From Acidimicrobiaceae bacterium (lineage in GTDB: Bacteria > Actinomycetota > Acidimicrobiia > Acidimicrobiales > UBA8190), in NCBI GenBank assembly GCA_003453695.1, contig DMNK01000068.1:19685-29071 (forward strand): 9,387 bases of DNA, in the 5' to 3' direction. Made by a program: the position numbers and the translations under genes. Positions 1-6,424 of the stretch are shown piece after piece (positions within the stretch are counted from its first letter, which is position 1; every line of letters begins with the position of its first letter). Below the pieces are notes generated by a model. The model did no database searches and was not told the DNA's origin. It saw only the letters and a program-made list of their open reading frames with translations.

Positions 1-1
1 G

Positions 2-292
2 ATGAAGATGTTCCTCACCCGCATCGGCTTCGGCTCCAAGGTGGTCGTCACCGGCGACATCACCCAGATCGACGTGCCTGGAGGGCGGTCTGGACTGCCC
101 GGCCTCCAGGACGTGCTCGGCGAGGTGACCGGAGTGTCGTTCGTGCACCTGACCCGGCACGACGTCGTGCGTGCCCGCATCGTCGCCGACATCGTGTCCG
201 CCTACGAAGCGGCCGAGAGCACCCCTGCTCAGGTCGCCAACGGGTCTGCCGGCAACCGGGCCCGCCGGCGTGCGGCGGCGCGGGGCCGCTGA
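2..292 (+). CDS. phoH: PhoH family ATPase, C-terminal end (5' truncated by window)
   Basis: This is the last 96 residues of a PhoH-type P-loop ATPase; the gene begins before the window and base 1 belongs to the preceding codon. The visible part opens with the conserved run MKMFLTRIGFGSKVVVTGD followed by ITQID, the sensor-like segment near the end of the PhoH domain. After it come the SGL turn and the DVVRARIVADIVSAYE helix that normally closes the domain. The last ~25 residues are an Ala/Arg-rich basic tail outside the domain. The Walker A and B motifs lie upstream and cannot be seen. PhoH proteins are cytoplasmic ATPases linked to RNA metabolism, and phoH directly upstream of ybeY is a classic bacterial pair. 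The ybeY start follows 14 nt after this stop, so the two are probably co-transcribed. The family call is firm; the in-frame ATG codons at the window edge are internal methionines, not starts. Confidence 0.93.
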   Translation: MKMFLTRIGFGSKVVVTGDITQIDVPGGRSGLPGLQDVLGEVTGVSFVHLTRHDVVRARIVADIVSAYEAAESTPAQVANGSAGNRARRRAAARGR

Positions 293-306
293 CCCCGCCG
301 TCGCCC

Positions 307-819
307 GTGGCCGCCGACGTCTTCGTCGCCGACGAGCAGTCGGTGCACGACATGGATCTTCCCCGTTGGGGGGACCTGGCCCGCGGCGTGCTCCACGCCG
401 AAGGGGTGCGCGACGACGTGGAGGTGTCGTTGCTCTTCGTGGACGAAGCCACCATCGCCGAGCTGCACGAGCGCTTCCTCGGCACGAGCGGCCCCACCGA
501 CGTGCTGGCCTTCCCCATCGACGAGGAGCCTGTGTCCGGGGGCCGTTCGCCCGACGAAGGCGGGACGGGACCGGGCGGCCCCCTGGCGTCCGAGGACGAG
601 GCGGTGCCGGTGCTGCTCGGCGACGTGGTGGTGTGCCCGTCGGTGGCCTCTCGCAACGCACGAGAGCACGGCGTCAGCGTGGAGGACGAGGTGGCGTTGC
701 TCGTCGTCCACGGGCTGCTGCACCTGCTGGGCATGGACCATGTCGAGCCGGTGGAGGCCGAGGAGATGGAGCAACGGGAGCGGGAGCTGCTGGCGCGCCT
801 GTGGCGCCCGCCCGGCTGA
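307..819 (+). CDS. ybeY: YbeY endoribonuclease / rRNA maturation factor
   Basis: A 170-residue member of the YbeY (UPF0054) family, a zinc-dependent single-strand endoribonuclease acting in 16S rRNA 3' maturation and ribosome quality control. The family signature H-G-x-L-H-L-x-G-x-D-H is intact (HGLLHLLGMDH); His135, His139 and His145 are the expected zinc ligands. The other conserved blocks are TDVLAFP (64-70) and LGDVVVCP (104-111). Between them sits an insert of roughly 30 residues (about 71-102) rich in Gly, Pro, Asp and Glu, where typical family members have a short loop; this explains why the protein is longer than the usual ~150-155 residues. The GTG at 307 is chosen because it gives a full N-terminal strand; no clear Shine-Dalgarno or -10 box precedes it, so expression probably relies on read-through from phoH. 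The next in-frame ATG (352) would remove the first 15 residues. The downstream transporter starts 18 nt after the stop. Confidence 0.95.
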   Translation: MAADVFVADEQSVHDMDLPRWGDLARGVLHAEGVRDDVEVSLLFVDEATIAELHERFLGTSGPTDVLAFPIDEEPVSGGRSPDEGGTGPGGPLASEDEAVPVLLGDVVVCPSVASRNAREHGVSVEDEVALLVVHGLLHLLGMDHVEPVEAEEMEQRERELLARLWRPPG

Positions 820-837
820 GGGTCGCGGGGACCGACA

Positions 838-2145
838 GTGATGATGGCCGGCGTCGTGCAGGGATCCGACTGGATCCTCCTGGCCGTGGCCGTGCTCCTC
901 ATCGCCGTGTCGGCCGGGCTGGCGCTGGCCGAGACCAGCCTCACCCGGACGAGCCGGGTGAAGGCCATGGCCCTCGAGGACGACGGGCGTCGCGGCTCGA
1001 AGCAACTGGTGCGCCTAGTGGAGGACCCGGGTGCCTTCTTGAACCCCGTGCTCCTCCTCGTCCTCGTGTGCCAATTGGTGAGCGCCACGCTGGTCGGCAT
1101 CCTGGCCGACCGGTGGTTCGGCGGGCTCGGGGTGGCGGCCGCAGCGGTCTTCGAAGTGGTGGTCATCTTCGTCCTGGCTGAGGCCCTTCCGAAGAACTGG
1201 GCCGTGCAGAACCCCGAACGCGCCGCCCTGGCGGCGGCCCCGGTGGTGACCGCCGTCGTGAAATTCCCGCCCGTGCGCTTCCTGTCCGGTGCGCTCATCG
1301 GTCTGGCCGACCTCGTCGTGGGGACGAGGGCGAAGGGCACGAGCGTGAGCGAGTCCGAGCTCCTGGCCATGGCCGACGTCGCCATGGAGGACGAAGTCAT
1401 CGAGACCGAGGAGCGCGCCCTCATCCACTCGATCATCGACTTCGGCGACACCATCGTCCGCGAGGTCATGCGGCCCCGCCCCGACATGGTCACGGTGGAC
1501 GAAGGTCGTACGGTGTCGGAGGCCTTGGGATCGGCCATGAGCGCCGGGTACTCACGCCTTCCCGTGCACAACGGCAACGTCGACGACATCCTGGGCGTCG
1601 CCTACGCCAAGGACCTCATCCGAGCCGAGCGAGAGGGCCACGGGGAAGACGCGGTGGGCAGCTATGTCCGCCTTGCCCACTTCGTGCCGGAGACCAAACG
1701 GGTGTCGAGGCTCATGCGCGAGATGCAGGAGCGCAAGTACCACCTGGCCATCGTGGTCGACGAGTACGGCGGCACGGCCGGCTTGGTGACGCTCGAGGAC
1801 CTCATCGAAGAGCTCGTCGGTGAGATCGTCGACGAGTACGACGTGGAGGAGCCGCCCATCGAGCACATGGGCGAGGGGGAGGTGTCGGTGTCGGCCCGAC
1901 TGGCCGTGGACGAGCTCAACGACGCCCTGGACGCCGAGCTCCCCGAAGGGGACTGGGACACGGTGGGCGGCCTGCTCTACAACCTGCTCGGCCGGGTGCC
2001 GGTCCAAGGGGAGTCGGTCGACGTGGACGGCGTCCATCTGGTGGCCGAACGGGTGCAGGGAAACCGCATCGGGCGCATCCGGGCGTCGGTGCGCCGCCAC
2101 AGCCCGCAGCCCGAGCTCCCGCTCACCTCCGACCCCGGGGCCTGA
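838..2145 (+). CDS. CNNM/CorC-type transporter: DUF21 membrane domain, CBS pair and CorC_HlyC domain
   Basis: A 435-residue inner-membrane protein with the full CNNM/CorC ('hemolysin C-like') architecture. Residues ~10-165 are the DUF21 membrane domain, with hydrophobic segments near 12-31, 67-90, 97-116 and 129-162 and the conserved acidic/Pro-Lys turn EALPK (115-119). Residues ~196-325 are two CBS domains: the first contains REVMRPR (Met211), the second GGTAGLVTLEDLIEE (from 311), the family hallmark followed by VGEIVDEYD. Residues ~349-418 match the C-terminal CorC_HlyC (FAD-binding-like) domain, including the D-W-D-T-V-G-G-L turn. Homologues handle Mg2+ or other divalent cations, and the CBS pair usually senses adenine nucleotides; the substrate here is not shown by sequence. 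Three start codons are stacked (GTG 838, ATG 841, ATG 844); a GGGG run at 827-830 lies 7 nt before the GTG. Placement between ybeY and era is common in bacteria and probably reflects the operon rather than a shared reaction. Confidence 0.94.
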   Translation: MMMAGVVQGSDWILLAVAVLLIAVSAGLALAETSLTRTSRVKAMALEDDGRRGSKQLVRLVEDPGAFLNPVLLLVLVCQLVSATLVGILADRWFGGLGVAAAAVFEVVVIFVLAEALPKNWAVQNPERAALAAAPVVTAVVKFPPVRFLSGALIGLADLVVGTRAKGTSVSESELLAMADVAMEDEVIETEERALIHSIIDFGDTIVREVMRPRPDMVTVDEGRTVSEALGSAMSAGYSRLPVHNGNVDDILGVAYAKDLIRAEREGHGEDAVGSYVRLAHFVPETKRVSRLMREMQERKYHLAIVVDEYGGTAGLVTLEDLIEELVGEIVDEYDVEEPPIEHMGEGEVSVSARLAVDELNDALDAELPEGDWDTVGGLLYNLLGRVPVQGESVDVDGVHLVAERVQGNRIGRIRASVRRHSPQPELPLTSDPGA

Positions 2146-2149
2146 CCCC

Positions 2150-3127
2150 GTGGACGTCGGCGGAGACGCCCCGCCCGGGTCGTCCGCCGACGCCGGCGAC
2201 GAGCACCGGTCCGGGTTCGTGGCGGTGGTGGGACGGCCCAACGTGGGGAAGTCGACTCTCGTGAACCGCATCCTGGGGCAGAAGGTGACGATCACCTCGT
2301 CGCGCCCCAACACCACCCGTCGATCGGTGCGCGGGGTGTTGCACGGGGCGGGCAGCCAAGCGGTGTTCGTGGACACCCCCGGGCTGCACCGTCCCAAGAC
2401 CGAGTTGGGCCGCCGGCTCAACGAGCGCGTGGGCGACGCCCTCGAGGACGTCGACGTCGTGCTGGCGGTGCTGGACGCCACCGAGCCGGTCGGGCCGGGC
2501 GACCGCATGGTGTTGTCGCGTGCCGTGGCCGGGCGCGCATCGGCCCGGGATCAGGTCCCTGGTGGCGACGACGGCCCGAGGGCCGGGCCGGCTGGTCCGC
2601 CGCCCGTGCTGGTGGCGGTCAACAAGGTCGATCGCGCCTCGCCGGCGCAGGTGCTCGAGCGCTTGGCCGAGGCCAGTGACGTGGTGGGGTCAGCGGGTGC
2701 CGACGCCGAGTACTTCCCGGTGTCCGCCACGACCGGCGAGGGTGTCGGCGCCCTCGTGGCCGCCGTCCTCGACCTGCTGCCGCCCGGGCCTCGCTACTTC
2801 CCCGTGGGCATGGTGAGCGACATGCCCGAGCACTTCTGGGTGGCCGAGTTGGTGCGCGAGCAGCTGCTGGCCCGGGTGCACGAGGAGCTGCCCCACGCCA
2901 TCGCCTGCCGGGTGACGGAGTGGGAGTGGCCCCGGATCCGGGTCGACATCGTGGTGGAGCGTGAGTCGCAGAAGGGGATCGTGATCGGCCGCGCCGGCGC
3001 CGTCCTCAAGGACGTGGGGACGGCGGTGCGGGCCCAACTGCCACCCGGCGCCTTCCTCGAGCTGCACGTGCGCGTGGACAAGCACTGGCAGCAACGAAGC
3101 GACGTCATCGAGCGACTGGGTTACTGA
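2150..3127 (+). CDS. era: Era GTPase, ribosome small-subunit assembly factor
   Basis: A 325-residue Era, the GTPase that binds the 3' end of 16S rRNA during 30S maturation. The GTPase domain has all G motifs: G1 GRPNVGKS (28-35), G2 threonines in NTTRR (55-56), G3 DTPG (75-78), G4 NKVD (158-161) and G5 SAT (192-194). The C-terminal KH domain (~220-325) carries VERESQKG and the RNA-binding loop G-R-A-G (280-283), ending in the normal ERLGY tail. Two things are unusual: an N-terminal ~20-residue Gly/Asp-rich leader, and an insert of about 24 residues (129-152, rich in Gly, Pro, Arg and Asp) just before the strand leading into NKVD. The GTG start at 2150 lies 4 nt after the transporter stop; the frame is open far upstream but there overlaps the transporter. 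A later GTG (2219) would cut into the first strand. The stop overlaps the end of the convergent helicase gene by 7 bp. Confidence 0.96.
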   Translation: MDVGGDAPPGSSADAGDEHRSGFVAVVGRPNVGKSTLVNRILGQKVTITSSRPNTTRRSVRGVLHGAGSQAVFVDTPGLHRPKTELGRRLNERVGDALEDVDVVLAVLDATEPVGPGDRMVLSRAVAGRASARDQVPGGDDGPRAGPAGPPPVLVAVNKVDRASPAQVLERLAEASDVVGSAGADAEYFPVSATTGEGVGALVAAVLDLLPPGPRYFPVGMVSDMPEHFWVAELVREQLLARVHEELPHAIACRVTEWEWPRIRVDIVVERESQKGIVIGRAGAVLKDVGTAVRAQLPPGAFLELHVRVDKHWQQRSDVIERLGY

Positions 3128-5175
3128 GCGGGCCCCTCCCTGCCGGTGGTGACCCGCGTCAGGAACTCGAGCGCCACCCGGCGATCGGTGGTGAAGCGCA
3201 TGGGCGGCAGCACGGCGCGCAGCTGCCGGCCGTAGCCGGCGGTGGCGAGACGGCGGTCGAGCACGGCCACCACGCCGCGGTCGGTCGACGAGCGGATGAG
3301 GCGCCCCGCCCCTTGGGCGAGGAGGGTGGCGGCCCGGGGCAGGTCGACCTCCCGAAAGGCCGCTTCCCCCGCCCGCTCGCGCCGGGCCTCGAGCAAGGGA
3401 TCGTCGGGCCGGGGAAAGGGGAGACGGTCCACCGCCACCAGGCTCAGGCTGGGCCCTGGGACGTCGACGCCCTGCCAGAACGACATGGTGGCGAACAGAC
3501 AGGCCGCTTCGTCGTCGGTGAAGGCGCGCAGCAGGGCGCCCTTGGGCAGCTCTCCCTGGCCGAGCAGCGGAAAGCCCACGACGGGACGAAGGGCATCGAG
3601 GGCCCGGCGCATGGCCCGCCAGCTCGTGAACAGCGCCAGCGTCCGGCCGCCGGCTGCTTCCATGAGGGCGCGCAGCTCGGCGTGCAGCGCCGGCTCGGCA
3701 TCGGCGCCGCGCCGATCGGGCAAGGCGGCGGCGCAGTACAGCAGGGCGTTGGTGGCATAGGGGAAGGGGCTGCCCGTGTCCTCCTGGTCGCAGTCGCCGC
3801 CCGGGAGCCCGAGGTGCCGGGCGAGAAGGGGTGGCACGGTGGCGGAGGTGAGCACACCGGTGACGGTCGGCCACAACCGCTCCGACAGGATCTGCCCCAC
3901 GTCCACGGGCGCCGCCCGCAGGGTGCGCCACCGGCCCCCCGGCCCCGACGACTCCACCCAGGCCACCCGCTCGGGTCCCAGCTCGGCCAGGGCGCCCAGG
4001 TCGTCGAGGAGGTGCGAGCAGGCGAGGACGGCCCGCCCTCGTCGCGCCGTGATGTCGGTCGAGTCGGCGCTCGTCTCGGTGTCGGCGGTGGAGGCGCGTC
4101 GCAGGGCGCCGAGCAGAGCGGCGACCCGGCCGGCGGCCAGCTCGAGCACGGCACTGAGCTCGTCGCCGGGCGTGCGCCCGGCGTGAAGCACACGCTTCCC
4201 CACGAGCGACTCGAGGACGACGTCGAGCCGGGCGGCGCAATCGGAGACCCCGTCGAGCACCTGGGCGTGGTCGGGGCCGAGCAACCCCCGCGCCGAGACG
4301 ACGGCGGCGCGCAGACGCCCGGGGGTGAGCTCGAGGCCGAGGCCGTCGGTCATGACGTCCTCCACGGCGTGCGCCTCGTCGAACACGACCACGTCGTGCT
4401 CGGGCAGCACGCCACCGCCGCTCGCCACGTGGGCGGCGTACAGATGGGTGTTGACCACGACCACGTCGGCGGCGGCGGCTCGGGCACGGGCCAGCTCCGC
4501 GAAGCAGTCCGGCCCCGACGGGCAGCGAAAGGCGCCCGGGCACTCCCGGGCCGTGACCGACACCGATGTCCAGGTGCGCCCGTGCGGCTCGAAGGGAAGG
4601 TCGGCCCGGTCGCCGGTGTGGGTGACCTCCCCCCATGCCACCAGCCGGCGGAGCTGGTCGGCGAGGCCGCCGACCGGTGCGTCGCCGTCTGCGGCGGCAT
4701 CCCATGCAGAGCGCTCGCTCTCGCGCTCGTCCTCCGCGGTGGAATCGACCGGCTCGAAGAGCGCCATCTCCTCGGAGCCGGCGCCCTCCTGGCGGCGCAG
4801 CTCGGACAGACGCTGGCGGCACAGGTAGTTGGCACGGCCCTTCAACACGGCGAAGCGCAGCCGGCGCCGGGCCCCCAGAGCGTCGGCGAGTTGCGGCAGG
4901 TCCTTGCCGGCCAGCTGGTCCTGGAGGTTCTTGGTGGCGGTGGCCACCACCGCCTTGCGGCCCGACAGCACGAGCGGCAGGAGGTAGGCGAGAGACTTGC
5001 CGGTGCCCGTGCCCGCTTGCACCACCAGGTGCCGTTCGAGCGACAGGGCACGAGCCACCGCCCGGGCCATGGCCAGCTGTCCGGGGCGCTCCTCTCCGCC
5101 TCCGGGCAGCGAGGCGGCCACGGCGCCCATGGCCAGGGTCAGCTCGTCTGCGGTCTCCGACGTCACCGAGCCCAC
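3121..5175 (-). CDS. DinG/YoaA-like iron-sulfur superfamily 2 DNA helicase
   Basis: A 684-residue XPD-like helicase of the DinG/YoaA group, ATP-dependent 5'-3' DNA unwinding enzymes that clear D-loops, R-loops and other structures. The first ~35 residues include an R-x-x-Q motif (Arg30, Gln33) of the Q-motif type. Walker A is AGTGTGKS (54-61), motif Ia includes TKNLQDQL (81-88), and Walker B is DEAH (266-269). Four cysteines (119, 212, 218, 224) sit between motif Ia and the DEAH box with the spacing expected for an iron-sulfur cluster; Cys119 follows the typical G-R-x-N-Y-L. The second RecA-like lobe has SFWQGVDVPG (565-574) and motif VI QGAGRLIR (621-628). No exonuclease domain is fused at the N-terminus, unlike Bacillus DinG. 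The GTG at 5175 is preferred because a TAGCGT -10 box ends exactly 6 nt upstream; GTG 5166 is an alternative. It lies on the strand opposite all neighbours, and I see no LexA box upstream. Confidence 0.92.
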   Translation of the reverse strand: MGSVTSETADELTLAMGAVAASLPGGGEERPGQLAMARAVARALSLERHLVVQAGTGTGKSLAYLLPLVLSGRKAVVATATKNLQDQLAGKDLPQLADALGARRRLRFAVLKGRANYLCRQRLSELRRQEGAGSEEMALFEPVDSTAEDERESERSAWDAAADGDAPVGGLADQLRRLVAWGEVTHTGDRADLPFEPHGRTWTSVSVTARECPGAFRCPSGPDCFAELARARAAAADVVVVNTHLYAAHVASGGGVLPEHDVVVFDEAHAVEDVMTDGLGLELTPGRLRAAVVSARGLLGPDHAQVLDGVSDCAARLDVVLESLVGKRVLHAGRTPGDELSAVLELAAGRVAALLGALRRASTADTETSADSTDITARRGRAVLACSHLLDDLGALAELGPERVAWVESSGPGGRWRTLRAAPVDVGQILSERLWPTVTGVLTSATVPPLLARHLGLPGGDCDQEDTGSPFPYATNALLYCAAALPDRRGADAEPALHAELRALMEAAGGRTLALFTSWRAMRRALDALRPVVGFPLLGQGELPKGALLRAFTDDEAACLFATMSFWQGVDVPGPSLSLVAVDRLPFPRPDDPLLEARRERAGEAAFREVDLPRAATLLAQGAGRLIRSSTDRGVVAVLDRRLATAGYGRQLRAVLPPMRFTTDRRVALEFLTRVTTGREGPAQ

Positions 5176-5187
5176 CGGCCGACGCTA
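5175..5187 (-). promoter_or_regulatory. Predicted leaderless promoter of the helicase gene
   Basis: On the minus strand the hexamer TAGCGT (plus-strand 5182-5187) matches the actinobacterial TAnnnT -10 consensus and is separated by 6 nt from the GTG start at 5175. If the hexamer spans -12 to -7, transcription starts on the G of the GTG, giving a leaderless mRNA. No Shine-Dalgarno sequence lies in front of the GTG and no convincing -35 element is visible at 16-19 nt. The same hexamer with nearly the same spacing precedes uppS. Confidence 0.55.
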
Positions 5188-5208
5188 CCGCGAGGCTGTG
5201 ACGCCGAA

Positions 5209-5234
5209 GCCCCGGATTCGGGCCTGAACGGGGC
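5209..5234. repeat. Inverted repeat in the divergent helicase/cold-shock intergenic region
   Basis: GCCCCG at 5209-5214 is repeated as its reverse complement CGGGGC at 5229-5234, with 14 nt between the arms. It lies upstream of both divergent promoters, so it could be a regulator site, but a 6-bp GC repeat in such GC-rich DNA may arise by chance. The rest of the 194-nt region (5176-5369) holds only the two predicted promoters, the cold-shock leader and its ribosome binding site; I see no small gene or RNA gene in it. Confidence 0.25.
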
Positions 5235-5243
5235 CGATTCCCG

Positions 5244-5270
5244 TTGTTCCGGGCGTCCGCTTGCTAATCT
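5244..5270 (+). promoter_or_regulatory. Predicted extended -10 promoter of the cold-shock gene
   Basis: TGCTAATCT at 5262-5270 contains an extended -10 (TGn followed by TAATCT). A TTGTTC at 5244-5249 could be the -35 box, although its 15-nt spacer is short; extended -10 promoters depend less on the -35. Transcription would start near 5277 and leave a leader of about 93 nt before the ATG at 5370, as is typical for cold-shock mRNAs, whose leaders often fold in a temperature-dependent way. A second candidate -35, TTGACG at 5318-5323, has no good -10 partner before the start codon. Confidence 0.5.
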
Positions 5271-5358
5271 CCGGGGAGCGTTCGGTTGGGTCACGCAGGG
5301 CCGTTCGTCGTTGTCGGTTGACGCTTCGTCTCCGCAAGTCCGATTCATGCGTGGGAAT

Positions 5359-5362
5359 GAGG
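5359..5362 (+). promoter_or_regulatory. Ribosome binding site of the cold-shock gene
   Basis: GAGG at 5359-5362 lies 7 nt before the ATG at 5370. It is the clearest Shine-Dalgarno motif in front of any gene in this window, and it fits a leadered, highly translated mRNA. It also argues against a leaderless start here, unlike the neighbouring helicase and uppS. Confidence 0.7.
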
Positions 5363-5369
5363 CTTCAAC

Positions 5370-5573
5370 ATGGCCGAAGGAACGGTGAAGTGGTTCAACT
5401 CGACCAAGGGGTACGGATTCGTGACCCCCGACGACGGCTCGCCCGACGTCTTCGTCCACTTCTCGGCGATCGAGGGGACGGGGTACCGCGAGCTCACCGA
5501 GGGTGAGCGCGTCGAGTACGACGCCACGGCCGGGGCCAAAGGCCCGCAGGCCACGAAGGTCCGCCGCCTCTGA
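5370..5573 (+). CDS. cspA: Cold-shock protein (CspA family, single-stranded nucleic acid binder)
   Basis: A complete 67-residue cold-shock domain protein, an OB-fold RNA/DNA chaperone that melts secondary structure in mRNA. It begins with the family opening GTVKWFN (4-10), followed by RNP1 KGYGFV (13-18) and RNP2 DVFVHFSAI (26-34). The C-terminal strands include GERVEYD and [11 protein letters not shown]. The length is the usual 65-70 residues for a single-domain bacterial Csp, with no extra tail. The gene stands alone between its own predicted extended -10 promoter and a strong GC hairpin, so it is probably a monocistronic unit. It has the best ribosome binding site in the window. The symbol cspA is used for the family; whether this copy is cold-induced or constitutive cannot be told from sequence. 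Confidence 0.96.
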   Translation: MAEGTVKWFNSTKGYGFVTPDDGSPDVFVHFSAIEGTGYRELTEGERVEYDATAGAKGPQATKVRRL

Positions 5574-5596
5574 TCTCGAGACGATCTGCCGTTCGA

Positions 5597-5622
5597 CGCG
5601 GGCGGCTCTCGGGCCGCCCGCG
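5597..5622 (+). terminator. GC-rich hairpin terminator after the cold-shock gene
   Basis: A perfect 10-bp stem pairs CGCGGGCGGC (5597-5606) with GCCGCCCGCG (5613-5622) around the 6-nt loop TCTCGG, starting 24 nt after the csp stop. There is no U-tract, but U-less strong hairpins are commonly proposed as terminators in actinobacteria. It separates the csp unit from the uppS promoter about 60 nt downstream. The rest of the 119-nt gap (5574-5692) shows no gene. Confidence 0.65.
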
Positions 5623-5679
5623 CTGCGCGTCAGCAGGGCGGCGGCGGCCGGTGCCGGCGGCCTGATCGGGCAGTCCAAG

Positions 5680-5692
5680 TAGCGTCGCGTCG
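5680..5692 (+). promoter_or_regulatory. Predicted leaderless promoter of uppS
   Basis: TAGCGT at 5680-5685 is followed by 7 nt and then the uppS ATG at 5693. This places the expected transcription start at or one base before the A of the ATG. No Shine-Dalgarno sequence is present. The hexamer is identical to the one in front of the helicase gene on the other strand. It lies just after the csp terminator, as expected for the first gene of a new unit. No -35 element is recognisable. Confidence 0.58.
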
Positions 5693-6424
5693 ATGCCCCC
5701 CTCACCCCTGCCCGAGGGGATCGACCCGGCCGGCGTGCCCCGGCACGTGGCCTGCGTCATGGACGGCAACGGACGGTGGGCGAGCCAACGCGGCCTTCCT
5801 CGCACCGAGGGTCACGCCGCCGGCGAGGCGGCGCTGTTCGACGCCGTGGAGGGGGCACTCGACATCGGCATCGAGTGGCTCACCATGTTCGCCTTCTCCA
5901 CGGAGAACTGGCGCCGGCCCCCCGACGAGGTGCGCTATCTCATGGGGTTCAACGAGTCGCTCCTCGTCCGCCGCCGCGACGAGCTGCACGACAAGGGGGT
6001 GCGCATCCGCTTCGCCGGCCGGCGCGACTGGCGGGTGCCGCGCCGGGTGCTGCGGCGCATGGAGGAGTCGTCCGCCTTGACGCAGGGCAACCGGCGAATG
6101 ACCCTCACCATGGCCTTCAACTACGGAGGCAGGGCCGAGATCGTCGACGCCATCCGGGGCGTCGTGACCTCGGGGGTCGCCGCCCAGAAGGTCGACGAGC
6201 GCACGGTGCGGGCGCACCTGTACTGGCCCGACCAGCCCGATCCCGACCTGGTGGTGCGCACTTCGGGGGAGTACCGCATCTCCAACTTCCTCCTCTGGCA
6301 GCTGGCCTACAGCGAGCTCGTCTTCACCGACGTGCTGTGGCCGGACTTCCGCCGGGAGGACCTCTTCGCCGCCGTGGCCGAGTACCAGCGCCGGGAGCGG
6401 CGCTACGGGGGTCTGCGCCGGTGA
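5693..6424 (+). CDS. uppS: Isoprenyl transferase, probable undecaprenyl (polyprenyl) diphosphate synthase
   Basis: A 243-residue cis-prenyltransferase. These enzymes add isopentenyl diphosphate units in Z configuration to an allylic primer, building the lipid carrier for peptidoglycan and other wall polymers at the cytoplasmic face of the membrane. The signature HVACVMDGNGRWA (18-30) holds the catalytic Asp24; AFSTENW (67-73) is the second conserved block. RTSGEYRISNF (189-199) provides the diphosphate-binding Arg189, Arg195 and Ser197, followed by LLWQLAYSE with the metal-linked Glu208 and the closing FTDVLWPDF. RTSGE instead of the commoner RTGGE/D resembles the RSSGE form in mycobacterial decaprenyl synthases, so the product chain length is uncertain. 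The ATG at 5693 is chosen because a -10 box sits 7 nt upstream. The stop overlaps the start of the small membrane protein in GTGA. Confidence 0.94.
   Translation: MPPSPLPEGIDPAGVPRHVACVMDGNGRWASQRGLPRTEGHAAGEAALFDAVEGALDIGIEWLTMFAFSTENWRRPPDEVRYLMGFNESLLVRRRDELHDKGVRIRFAGRRDWRVPRRVLRRMEESSALTQGNRRMTLTMAFNYGGRAEIVDAIRGVVTSGVAAQKVDERTVRAHLYWPDQPDPDLVVRTSGEYRISNFLLWQLAYSELVFTDVLWPDFRREDLFAAVAEYQRRERRYGGLRR

Noticed and set aside
280..298. Hairpin GCGGGG/CCCCGC across the phoH stop as a terminator
   Set aside because: Only 6 bp with no U-tract, and ybeY starts 9 nt beyond; in such GC-rich DNA a stem of this size is expected by chance.
60..1589. A 509-residue minus-strand open frame opposite phoH, ybeY and the transporter
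   Set aside because: Ser/Arg/Thr-rich shadow translation without domains; three plus-strand genes with clear family motifs cover it.
3128..3157. GCGGG/CCCGC pairing just after era as a bidirectional terminator
   Set aside because: Only 5 bp with a 20-nt loop, and it lies inside the helicase coding sequence.
2690..5388. Very long open frames antisense or out of frame to the helicase (about 710 residues on the minus strand, 691 on the plus strand)
   Set aside because: They are products of high GC, which removes stop codons in other frames. Their translations are Arg/Gly/Pro/His-rich with no recognisable domain, while the helicase frame has all its motifs.
5591..5596. GTTCGA after the csp gene as a possible LexA half-site
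   Set aside because: No matching TCGAAC 4 nt upstream, and the position beside the terminator makes no regulatory sense.
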